Shown: piece by piece, positions 56,867 through 64,000 of the stretch
Numbering within the stretch: the first letter of the stretch is position 1
Layout of the letters: every line of letters starts with the position of its first letter
Assembly (NCBI GenBank): GCA_046346665.1
Contig: JAXMHQ010000002.1
Location: 124,001-188,000, forward strand
DNA length: 64,000 nucleotides
Direction of reading: 5' to 3'
Source of the DNA: JAXMHQ01 sp046346665
GTDB lineage: Bacteria > Verrucomicrobiota > Verrucomicrobiia > Limisphaerales > JAXMHQ01
Translations under genes and position numbers: made by a program
The notes under the pieces: generated by a model
The model's database searches: none
What the model was told of the DNA's origin: nothing
What the model saw: only the letters and a program-made list of their open reading frames with translations

Positions 56867-58743
56867 CTGGCCTCGAGCGAGGGCGACCGGTTCAGGGTCA
56901 GCGTTCCCGGCCCGCCGGCCCCGGGTGCCAGAGTGCCGCCGCTCTGGAGATTCACCGCACCGCCGACGCTGCCCAGGCCGCCCAGCGTGGTGCCGGATGA
57001 CACCGTAACGACATTGGTCCCGACCGAGCCGTTGACGAGAAGCGTGCCGGCGTTGATGGTCGTAATGCCGGTGTAATTGTTGGCATAGGCCAGGATCAGT
57101 GTGCCGAAACCGTTCTTGAACAGGCCCCCGTTATTCCTGACGGCGCCAACGCGTCCGTTCATGACGACCGTGTTGCCTGCGTCCACCGTGATCAAGGCCG
57201 GCACCACGTCGCGCGTGGAGAGCCCGATGTTAATTGTATTCGTGCCTGTGCCGGAGGAACTGATGCTGTAAGTGTAGAAATCCTGGCTGGCGGGGTTGCC
57301 GGCGATGGTCCAGCCGCCGGTGACAAATTGAACGCTGTTGATGGACGTTTCGCCCGAGGCGGCGGACACGGCGTGCGGAGTGATGACCGCGCCGTCGAAG
57401 TAAGCGAAGTTCCCGCTATCCAGGTTGCCGGGCGGCGGGCCGGCAGGATTCCAATTGCTGGAGGTGCTCCAGAGGGCGTCGCCGCCGGCATTGTTCCAAA
57501 TGTAGCGCCCCGGCTCATTCAGCGGGTAGAGACCATTCGAGTATCTGCTGTTGCCGGTGTAAAGATTCGCGGTGCCCGGCGGATTGACGACGCGGGCGTT
57601 GACTGCGCCTGTGGGGATGCCTATGAGCCACTGGCCATTTGGGCCAAGGCTGGAGAGGTCGAGGGTTTGAACGACGCCGCCCGATCCGTTCAGAAATTCC
57701 AGCGAGAATCCGGTGGCATCGTCGTTGCCAAGATTCCAAACGGCAAGCTGCCCGACGGTATTGGCGGCCAGATAAATGACCGGCTTGAGGAAATAGTCCT
57801 CGATGGCCTGGTCACAGGCGTTCAGGACAGTTGAAAGCACGGGAGGCGAGAAGGAGTTGGTCATCGGCGCGAAGATGGCAATGCCGTTCGCCTCCGGCGC
57901 GACCAGACGCAGCAGCGCCATGTCGGCCCGCACCGCGGCCTCATTGGTCAGCGGCGCGGTGCCCGGCCAAATCCCGACAATGGCCTGGCCCTGCAGGTCA
58001 TACGATCGCACCGGCGCCCAATGGGTGACGTGCTGGTTCCAGTTGCCGCTGTAATCCTCGATCAGGACGGTAACGTTGTTGGATTTCAAGAGCGCGGCGC
58101 CGGCGGTAAAATCCCCGCCGAAACCTTCCGACCAGAGGCTGATGGAATAGTTCGTGCCTTGCGCCTGCCGCACGATGGCGATCGCCTGGAGAATTGGATC
58201 GGTCGGGAAACCGGCGTCACAATAGGCCTCATCAATCGCCATGCCGTCGGTCGAGTAGGCATAACTCCAGCCGTTGACCCAGTCCGCGGCATTGGTCCAG
58301 TAATTCCCATCCACGCCGCGCGAATACGCTTCCCCGCCGGCCCAATCCACGCCCGCGACACCGCGCACCTGCCAGGCGTTGTCCCGCTGCATGACGACGG
58401 TGACGTTCGTCTGAGCCGGGGTGCAACTCCACCAATGGAAGGTCATTCGTCGCGCGGTCACCCACATCGTCCGGGTCGATGCGCCGGAGGAGATGAAATA
58501 TTTACCATAACGCGAGGGCGTCCATACGGCCTGGCTTTGGGCGTTGACCGCAAGGTGCGTCGTGGCGGCGTGCGCATCGGTGATGTGGATCAGGCCGCCG
58601 GGAGGCAATCCCGGCACGGTGATGGTCACGGCCTGGTTCGTGACGGGCATGGCGTCGGAGACTTGAATCGTCTGGCCATCGGCTGTGCCGCAAATGATCA
58701 GGCACGACACCAGGACAAAGAGTGCTAATACTTTTGTTTTCAT
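56860..58743 (-). CDS. Secreted protein with passenger-strand (PATR) repeats, N-terminal part, frameshifted
   Basis: The 627-residue first part has a signal peptide (1-23) and an N-terminal half (about 90-330) that looks like a globular enzyme fold (VDWAGGEAYSRGVDGNYWTN, STDGMAIDEAYCDAGF) I cannot assign. A C-terminal half carries autotransporter-associated strands (NGFGTLILAYANNYTGITTI, INAGTLLVNGSVGTNVVTVS). It ends abruptly at SLEARC; the family sequence LARGQVLMEIS resumes in the neighbouring frame. It lies just downstream of the SSS symporter gene on the same strand and is probably a glycan-active surface protein. Confidence 0.78.
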   Translation of the reverse strand: MKTKVLALFVLVSCLIICGTADGQTIQVSDAMPVTNQAVTITVPGLPPGGLIHITDAHAATTHLAVNAQSQAVWTPSRYGKYFISSGASTRTMWVTARRMTFHWWSCTPAQTNVTVVMQRDNAWQVRGVAGVDWAGGEAYSRGVDGNYWTNAADWVNGWSYAYSTDGMAIDEAYCDAGFPTDPILQAIAIVRQAQGTNYSISLWSEGFGGDFTAGAALLKSNNVTVLIEDYSGNWNQHVTHWAPVRSYDLQGQAIVGIWPGTAPLTNEAAVRADMALLRLVAPEANGIAIFAPMTNSFSPPVLSTVLNACDQAIEDYFLKPVIYLAANTVGQLAVWNLGNDDATGFSLEFLNGSGGVVQTLDLSSLGPNGQWLIGIPTGAVNARVVNPPGTANLYTGNSRYSNGLYPLNEPGRYIWNNAGGDALWSTSSNWNPAGPPPGNLDSGNFAYFDGAVITPHAVSAASGETSINSVQFVTGGWTIAGNPASQDFYTYSISSSGTGTNTINIGLSTRDVVPALITVDAGNTVVMNGRVGAVRNNGGLFKNGFGTLILAYANNYTGITTINAGTLLVNGSVGTNVVTVSSGTTLGGLGSVGGAVNLQSGGTLAPGAGGPGTLTLNRSPSLEARC

Positions 58744-58744
58744 C

Positions 58745-60595
58745 TTATCTGTTGCATGGCTTGCTCCAGAGATGATTTACGACATAGAGCAGCACGCCGC
58801 CACTAATAAGGAAAAGTCCCGTCAACAGCCACGCCGGCCCGGTTCGTCCGTAAAGAAAATTCCCGATGGCGAACAACGATGACCAGATCATCGCGCAGCC
58901 AGACACCCACCCCGCCGTCGCCATGCCCATGTGGTCGCCATGCAACGACGCCTCCGCGCCGGTCACTCCCGCTTCGCGCCGCACCTTTTCCCAGCCCGGC
59001 CCCGCCGGATGCACCTTCCTGTAAAACTCAACCAGTTTGTCCCGGTCTGTTTGGGGCGTCAAATACGCCGCCAGCAGCCAGCAGATCGTCGTGAAGCCAA
59101 CCTGCAGAATGGTCGTCTGCGCAAAGCCCAGATGCGGCAGCACGCCGATTTTCGTCAGATACGGAAATCCTGCCGCGCTGACCAGCGATGCCCCCATGGC
59201 CGCCACCTCGCACCACGCCGATACCCGCCACCAGAACCACCGCACGATGTAAAGCAACCCGGTGCCGGCCCCGATCGAGAGCAGAATCTGAAACGCCTGC
59301 TGAGCCGAACTCATTTGCAGGCTCAGAATCGCCGCCACAACGTACAGAAGGATTGTGCAGAGGCGCCCCGCGTTCACGTAATGCCTTTCCGATGCGTTCC
59401 GGGTGATGAAACGCCGGTAGAAATCGTGAACCAGATAGGAAGAGCCCCAATTCAAATGAGTGAGAATGGTCGATGAATTCGCCGCAATCAATCCGCCCAC
59501 CATCAGCCCCACGAAACCTGCCGGCAAAAAAGTCAGCATCGCCGGAAACGCGCTGTCGTGACCGATCAAATTCGGATCCGCGTTCGGAAACGCCGCCTTG
59601 ATGGATTGGAGGTCGGGAAAAACAATGATCGAGCAGAGCGCGGTGATGATCCAGGGCCAGGGCCGCAACACGTAGTGCGCGAAATTGAAAAACAACGTTC
59701 CTCCCAGCGAATCCTTTTCCGACTTTGACGCCAGCATTCGTTGCGCGATGTAGCTGCCGCCGCCCGGCTCGGCGCCCGGGTACCAGTTTGCCCACCAGCC
59801 GATCGCGATGGGCATGATGAAAACCATCAGCGCCAGTTGCGGCAGCGAGAAGTTCGGCAGAATATCCAGGATGGGCTGGCCATGGCCGTCGATGGCCGAC
59901 ATCACGGGCTGCGCGTTGTCGGGCGTCACCACTTGCAGCTTCCCGAGTTTGTCGATCAATGCGCCGAGACCTCCGACCTGTTTCAGGGAAAAGTATGCCG
60001 CGGCGAACACGGCGGTCATCTTGATGAAGAACTGGATCATATCTATGACCAGCACGCCCCACAGACCGGAGTGCGACGCGAACGCCACGTTCAACAAACC
60101 GCAGATCAAAATCGTTTTCCACGGGGGCATGCCGAACAGGATGTTGGCGATTTTGCATGCCGCCAACGTCACCATGCCCATGATGAAGCAGTTGAAAAAA
60201 AGGCCGAGATAGACAGCTCGAAACCCTCTCACCACCGAGGCCGCCCTCCCGGAGTAGCGCAATTCGTAAAACTCCAGGTCCGTCATCACTCCGGAACGCC
60301 GCCAGAGCCGGGCGAAGAAAAATACGGTCGCAACTCCCGTGAGCACGAACGCCCACCATTGCCAATTGCCCGCCACCCCGAATTTGCGCACCTGTTCCGT
60401 CACCCAGTTCGGGGTGTCGCTGCTGAACGTCGTCGCCACCATCGAAAGCCCGGCCAGCCACCAGGGCACGGACCGGCCCGAAGCGAAAAACTCCGAGGTG
60501 CTTTTTCCCGCGCGCTTCCCAAAAAACAACGCCGGCACAAAACAAACCACCAGCGTTCCGAGAACAACGCACCAGTCTAGCAGTTGGAGCTTCAT
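58745..60595 (-). CDS. Sodium:solute symporter (SSS family)
   Basis: The 616-residue protein starts at ATG 60595 (MKLQLLDWCVVLGTLVVCF), with about 13 membrane helices and SSS blocks such as FFASGRSVPWWLAGLSMVAT, FSSDTPNW and GLMVGGLIAANSSTILTHLN. It takes up a sugar or related solute with sodium. Upstream in-frame codons (to 60736) overlap the GH172 gene and are excluded. It lies 1 nt before the secreted-protein gene and 122 nt after the GH172 gene, so these form a glycan-use operon. Confidence 0.92.
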   Translation of the reverse strand: MKLQLLDWCVVLGTLVVCFVPALFFGKRAGKSTSEFFASGRSVPWWLAGLSMVATTFSSDTPNWVTEQVRKFGVAGNWQWWAFVLTGVATVFFFARLWRRSGVMTDLEFYELRYSGRAASVVRGFRAVYLGLFFNCFIMGMVTLAACKIANILFGMPPWKTILICGLLNVAFASHSGLWGVLVIDMIQFFIKMTAVFAAAYFSLKQVGGLGALIDKLGKLQVVTPDNAQPVMSAIDGHGQPILDILPNFSLPQLALMVFIMPIAIGWWANWYPGAEPGGGSYIAQRMLASKSEKDSLGGTLFFNFAHYVLRPWPWIITALCSIIVFPDLQSIKAAFPNADPNLIGHDSAFPAMLTFLPAGFVGLMVGGLIAANSSTILTHLNWGSSYLVHDFYRRFITRNASERHYVNAGRLCTILLYVVAAILSLQMSSAQQAFQILLSIGAGTGLLYIVRWFWWRVSAWCEVAAMGASLVSAAGFPYLTKIGVLPHLGFAQTTILQVGFTTICWLLAAYLTPQTDRDKLVEFYRKVHPAGPGWEKVRREAGVTGAEASLHGDHMGMATAGWVSGCAMIWSSLFAIGNFLYGRTGPAWLLTGLFLISGGVLLYVVNHLWSKPCNR

Positions 60596-60717
60596 AGAGT
60601 GTTCATAACTCCGGCCAACGACAATACCTCGCTCCGGCTGCCGCGTGTTTTGACTTGATCGAAACAGCCCCGTGGCTGAAACGCATTCCGGGCTGTGTAA
60701 AATGCAGGACCGGGTTC

Positions 60718-61875
60718 CTATTGTTGCGGCCGCCAATCCAGCCGGTCGCGATCAGGCAACGATGGAAATTTTGCGTGCGGCTCGGTTTGATACCAGAACG
60801 CAACGGACGCGATGTCGTCCTGCAACTGCAAATAGCGGTCCCCTTCCCAGCCAAGCGCTTGAATCGTGATCCTCAAATCTTTTTTGAACCGGATGGGATC
60901 GGCAATGTGCCAGCGATAAAGTCCAAATCGCTGGCCCGGTTCGTAAGCTTTGTCTGCAGGCAGCACCTGCGCCAGGCCGGTATATGGCGTTGAGAAAACC
61001 GTGTAGCGATGCTTTCCGTCGGGACCTTTGGTGTCGAAATTATACGAGCCGCAAAAGTAGTCTTCCGTCCCGGTTCCGCAAATCGTCGGGAAATCCCTGT
61101 CGCCATCGAGATAGAATTTGATTTCACCCTCCCCCCACCAGCCCGGACTGCGGGCTTCCCAGGCGAGATAGGTTCCCACGTAGAGGCCGGCGCCCTTCAC
61201 ACCATCCAGGATCGTATAGAGGCCCTTGGTTTTCAGCGGCGATTCCCGTCGAAACTGCGCGTGCAGGTAGGCCGCGTCGCCGGGCAGTTGTGTCAGCGCA
61301 TAATTGATCTGGTAGTACAGGGTCATGTCCTTGTCGTCGAGATTCTCGAAGGTCACCCGCGCTTTCTTGCGGAACGGCATCGGCCAATAGCAATTAAATG
61401 CTTTGCCCGGGTTCACGCATACCGCAAGAGAATTGACCTGGGCATACTCGCCGAGGCCGCAGGCAAAGAAATCGCCGACGGGCACTTCGATCGAAGGATC
61501 CGTTTCGTCGTCCCAATAGAACCTGAGAATCGAGCGCCGCCAGTTCCCGGTGGGCGTCATCCAAATCTGCTGGATCAGCCCCGGGCCCGAAATGTCGGCC
61601 AGGGTGAAAGTGGACTTGGATTTCACAACCACAAACGGCGAAATTTTCCATCCCTGTCCCAGGTTCCCGGAGGCACTGAGCGCGGGACCATTCGTGGACA
61701 TGCCGCCGCGTCCCTTTTCGCCGGTGAAATTCTCCGGGCTGACCGAACGCGATTCGGCATCGGTCACGCGGTAAAGATCGCCCAGGCCTCCCACGATGGT
61801 TTGAGCCGAAAGCGTTGAGCTGGATAGACAGCAGATTGCAAACGCAATCCGAAGACGATGGATGGAGGTTTTCAT
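60718..61875 (-). CDS. Secreted GH172 (DUF2961) family hydrolase
   Basis: The 385-residue protein has a signal peptide (1-24, ending LSAQ) and the DUF2961 fold: GPGLIQQIWMTPTG, LRFYWDDETDPSIEVPVGDF and GTGTEDYFCGSYNF, whose Glu residues are the likely catalytic pair. Characterised GH172 enzymes cleave fructofuranose or arabinofuranose linkages, so fructofuranoside or arabinofuranoside is a likely substrate class, though many members are untested. It sits between the symporter and GH20 genes. Confidence 0.88.
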   Translation of the reverse strand: MKTSIHRLRIAFAICCLSSSTLSAQTIVGGLGDLYRVTDAESRSVSPENFTGEKGRGGMSTNGPALSASGNLGQGWKISPFVVVKSKSTFTLADISGPGLIQQIWMTPTGNWRRSILRFYWDDETDPSIEVPVGDFFACGLGEYAQVNSLAVCVNPGKAFNCYWPMPFRKKARVTFENLDDKDMTLYYQINYALTQLPGDAAYLHAQFRRESPLKTKGLYTILDGVKGAGLYVGTYLAWEARSPGWWGEGEIKFYLDGDRDFPTICGTGTEDYFCGSYNFDTKGPDGKHRYTVFSTPYTGLAQVLPADKAYEPGQRFGLYRWHIADPIRFKKDLRITIQALGWEGDRYLQLQDDIASVAFWYQTEPHAKFPSLPDRDRLDWRPQQ

Positions 61876-61893
61876 TGCAAAACTATTTTGCAG

Positions 61894-63621
61894 CTATTCT
61901 GGTTTTGACTCCAGTCTTGGAGTTCCTTCAGGCGGCCGGCCATATTCGACCCCCATGGCTTTGAGGCTCGCGGCATTCAGATTCACCCGCGCGGTGAAGT
62001 CCTTGAAATCTCTTTCGGCCACCGGCGTCCAGGTCACTTCCGCAAGCGCAAGCAAACGCGGGAAGAGTGTAGCGAATACTTTTTCCTGGGGCACCTCCTC
62101 GGTCCACAAACACGCCTCGCCACCCCAGACGTGTTTCGCAGCCTCCGCCTCCAGCCCGCCCGGCAGCGGCTCAAATTGGTAAACCTTCTCCAACGGCAAC
62201 AGCGGCATCCAGTCCGGTTTGCCCATGCCCGGAAATTCGGGATAGTCCAGATACACATACCGGTTCGCCGAATTGATGACATCCCATCCCTGCGTCGCGG
62301 CGAATCGGGTTCCTTCATGCCAGTTCTGGATGATGGCGTCGTGGCCGAGATCGTCCATGTCCTTCGGATCGTATCGATCACTCCGCGTTACGGCCCAACT
62401 GATCACCCGGCGGCCTTTCGTCGCGAGGAAATCCGTGATCCGCCGCATGAAATAATTCTGCAGGTCGTGCTCGTCCTTCGCACCCACCGCCTTCATCCGC
62501 GCCTGGCAATCCGGACACTGTTCCCACGAACCCTCCGGCCGCTCGTCGCCTCCCACGTGAATGTAGGGCGAGTCAAAAAGCATTGCGACTTCGGTCAGCA
62601 CATTCTGCAGAAATTCAAAAGTCGCCTCTTTCCCCGCACAGTAGGGAAGGTTTGTGGTGTTTTTGGTGAAATAATCCAGGCCCGGTTCGCCGGGTTCAAA
62701 AGGCTTGCCGGTGCACGTCAACTGCGGAAACACATACAGCGCGGCCGCCGTGTGCGCGGGCATTTCCACTTCGGGAATCACCTCGATGTTGCGGCGCCGG
62801 GCATAGGCCACGATTTCGCGCACGTCCTCCTGTGAATACCAACCGCTGTCCCCCACCGCATTTGTCCCCCGCCAGGAACCTTTTTTTGCGAGTTCTGGAT
62901 ATCTTTTGATTTCCAACCGCCACGCATTCGCATCAATCAGGTGCCAGTGAAAACGGTTCAACTTGTACAAGGCCATCACGTCGAGCAGGCGTTCGATGAA
63001 TTCCTTGTCCTGAAAATGCCGGCTGCTGTCCAGCATCAACCCGCGCCAGCCGAACCGGGGAAAATCCACGATCTCGACGCACGGCAACGCCAAGTTGCGG
63101 GTTGCCGGCGCGTCCGAGGCCTTCCCGGCCCCGGGTGGCAGAAGTTGCCGCAGTGTCTGGCAGCCGTAAAAAAATCCCGGCGCTGCATTGGCGCGAATCA
63201 ACACCTGCTTCGGGGTGATCTGAAGACCGTAGCCCTCGTCGCCCCATTCCGGCTTTGTGCCGCGCTTTGTAAACAGGATCCCCGGCTCCTCGCCTTCATC
63301 CGCCATCAGGCCCACGGGAGGCGCGCCGCCCGCAGTTCGTGGCAGCCAACTGCCCAGAAAGGCAGCAGCTTCACGTGCATCTTCCGCACCCGGGGCAATC
63401 CTTAGTGTCGTGGCGGGCCCCGCGTTGAACTGCCCGGCTTCCAGGGAGAGTTTCACCGGTCGGGGGATAACCGCAGGCGCAGCCCGGGGCGCCGAAGCGG
63501 CTTCCGCAGTTGGGCGTGTCTGCCCCCGGCCCAGGGAGCCCCCGGCAATCGTCAGTGCGATTGCCACCGCAACGGCGTTTCGGACCATACGTTTTGAGCA
63601 AAGCACTTCGAAAATGAGCAT
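61894..63621 (-). CDS. Secreted GH20 beta-N-acetylhexosaminidase
   Basis: The 575-residue protein has an N-terminal signal region, the GH20b domain (about 60-180) and a catalytic barrel. The Asp-Glu pair is D359-E360 in HVGGDERPEGSW. It should remove terminal GlcNAc or GalNAc from chitin, glycans or peptidoglycan by substrate-assisted catalysis. The ATG at 63621 shares its A with the stop of the upstream prepilin gene (TGATG), so translation is probably coupled; an ATG at 63588 (MVRNAVAVAIALTI) is the alternative. It ends 18 nt before the GH172 gene. Confidence 0.92.
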   Translation of the reverse strand: MLIFEVLCSKRMVRNAVAVAIALTIAGGSLGRGQTRPTAEAASAPRAAPAVIPRPVKLSLEAGQFNAGPATTLRIAPGAEDAREAAAFLGSWLPRTAGGAPPVGLMADEGEEPGILFTKRGTKPEWGDEGYGLQITPKQVLIRANAAPGFFYGCQTLRQLLPPGAGKASDAPATRNLALPCVEIVDFPRFGWRGLMLDSSRHFQDKEFIERLLDVMALYKLNRFHWHLIDANAWRLEIKRYPELAKKGSWRGTNAVGDSGWYSQEDVREIVAYARRRNIEVIPEVEMPAHTAAALYVFPQLTCTGKPFEPGEPGLDYFTKNTTNLPYCAGKEATFEFLQNVLTEVAMLFDSPYIHVGGDERPEGSWEQCPDCQARMKAVGAKDEHDLQNYFMRRITDFLATKGRRVISWAVTRSDRYDPKDMDDLGHDAIIQNWHEGTRFAATQGWDVINSANRYVYLDYPEFPGMGKPDWMPLLPLEKVYQFEPLPGGLEAEAAKHVWGGEACLWTEEVPQEKVFATLFPRLLALAEVTWTPVAERDFKDFTARVNLNAASLKAMGVEYGRPPEGTPRLESKPE

Positions 63622-64000
63622 CAGTTGGGAACGCTGGAGTGCTCTGCCAGCCAGGTGGCATCCTCGTTGACCGCCGCGTCGGTCGTCGTGCTCGCGCCGC
63701 TTGCCGCCGCGGCGTTCAGGAACTTCACGGGAGCTATCGTAATGGTTTTGCTTCTCCACTTATGAATCTCCGAATGTCCATCCGCAAACGAGAAGCCACA
63801 GGCCCCGTCATGACTTGAAGCCGGCAAATCAGACCACATGCTGTGTTTCACGAGATAGCCGGCCGCGGCGCCGAACGCCTGGAAAAAACCGTCGTTGATG
63901 CTGTCGGGATGCTCGTCCAGCGTCACGAACAGGTTCGCCGCCTGGCTGATATTGCTGTATTTCGTAAACTTGCGGGAATTCGCATCAAAAGGAGCCGCTT
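63621..64000 (-). CDS. Prepilin-like (H-X9-DG) protein, C-terminal part, cut by window edge
   Basis: The frame is open to the window end and about 125 residues are seen. SHDGACGFSFADGHSEIHKW (about residue 70 onward) matches the H-X9-DG-type C-terminal block of the type II secretion/prepilin-like proteins abundant in Verrucomicrobiota, Planctomycetota and Lentisphaerota. The N-terminal cleavage/methylation motif would be outside the window. Such proteins often open carbohydrate-utilisation loci, as here before GH20, GH172 and SSS. The function is unknown. Confidence 0.85.
   Translation of the reverse strand, partial: AAPFDANSRKFTKYSNISQAANLFVTLDEHPDSINDGFFQAFGAAAGYLVKHSMWSDLPASSHDGACGFSFADGHSEIHKWRSKTITIAPVKFLNAAAASGASTTTDAAVNEDATWLAEHSSVPN

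Overview
This is a GC-rich bacterial chromosome window, about 60% G+C by eye, with dense genes and many overlapping starts and stops. I see no rRNA, tRNA, CRISPR array, phage or insertion-sequence transposase. The gene content points to an uncultured Verrucomicrobiota member, probably close to Limisphaerales/Pedosphaera. The pointers are a prepilin of the H-X9-DG type, a secreted autotransporter-strand protein with the usual verrucomicrobial C-terminus, GH20/GH51/GH172 hydrolases beside an SSS symporter, DUF1624 and DUF4912 proteins, and many palindromic intergenic repeats. The placement is an inference from gene families, not from a marker gene.

Layout. 1-6.4 kb: end of cheB, a PTS EIIA protein, a GH57 glycogen branching enzyme with its DUF4912 partner, a lone receiver domain and an AsmA-like protein. 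6.5-16 kb, minus strand: an SGNH hydrolase, then an osmoprotection operon. That operon encodes a receptor-like HAMP/trehalose-6-phosphate synthase, a trehalose synthase-maltokinase fusion, an MscS channel, a small membrane protein and a methyltransferase. 16-22 kb: a NarL-type two-component pair, a GH51 arabinofuranosidase and an OlsB-like acyltransferase. 22-30 kb: an ECF sigma/anti-sigma pair, divergent from an SDR, glycogen debranching enzyme, GH63-type glucosidase and NTF2 operon. 30-43 kb: redox and stress genes (MsrBA, zinc-ribbon protein, GMC oxidoreductase/MDR/SDR, ferric-reductase-Rieske operon, VOC, YHS), interrupted by a three-gene HicAB-like operon. 43-51 kb: a sigma-54 activator, a second ECF sigma factor, an aquaporin and a YHS/DinB/DedA-ATP-grasp/NRDE operon. 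51-64 kb: a propeller sensor kinase and its regulator, a DUF1624 acyltransferase, a secreted protein, an SSS symporter, GH172, GH20 and a prepilin fragment. The kinase and the secreted protein each carry one frameshift.

The main discovery is a promoter motif, TGTAAG-N16-CGAC. The spacer is exactly 16 in nine places (one has CGTAAG). The sites lie in front of the ECF sigma gene itself, the SDR-debranching operon, msrBA, the zinc-ribbon protein, GMC oxidoreductase, DUF1622/Rieske operon, VOC, the YHS/DinB/DedA-ATP-grasp operon and one orphan small ORF. This looks like an autoregulated ECF stress regulon covering much of the window. At six of the sites an ATG lies only 9-12 nt past the -10 box, so those messages should be nearly leaderless.

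The second discovery is a set of structured intergenic repeats. One family (seven copies) is built from hairpins whose stems change in a compensatory way between copies. Others are inverted repeats whose arms are tandem 7-mers (TTCTGNN, AACCTGC) or 10-mers (CACGGATNNA). Several repeats have entered the 3' ends of genes and supply their stop codons.
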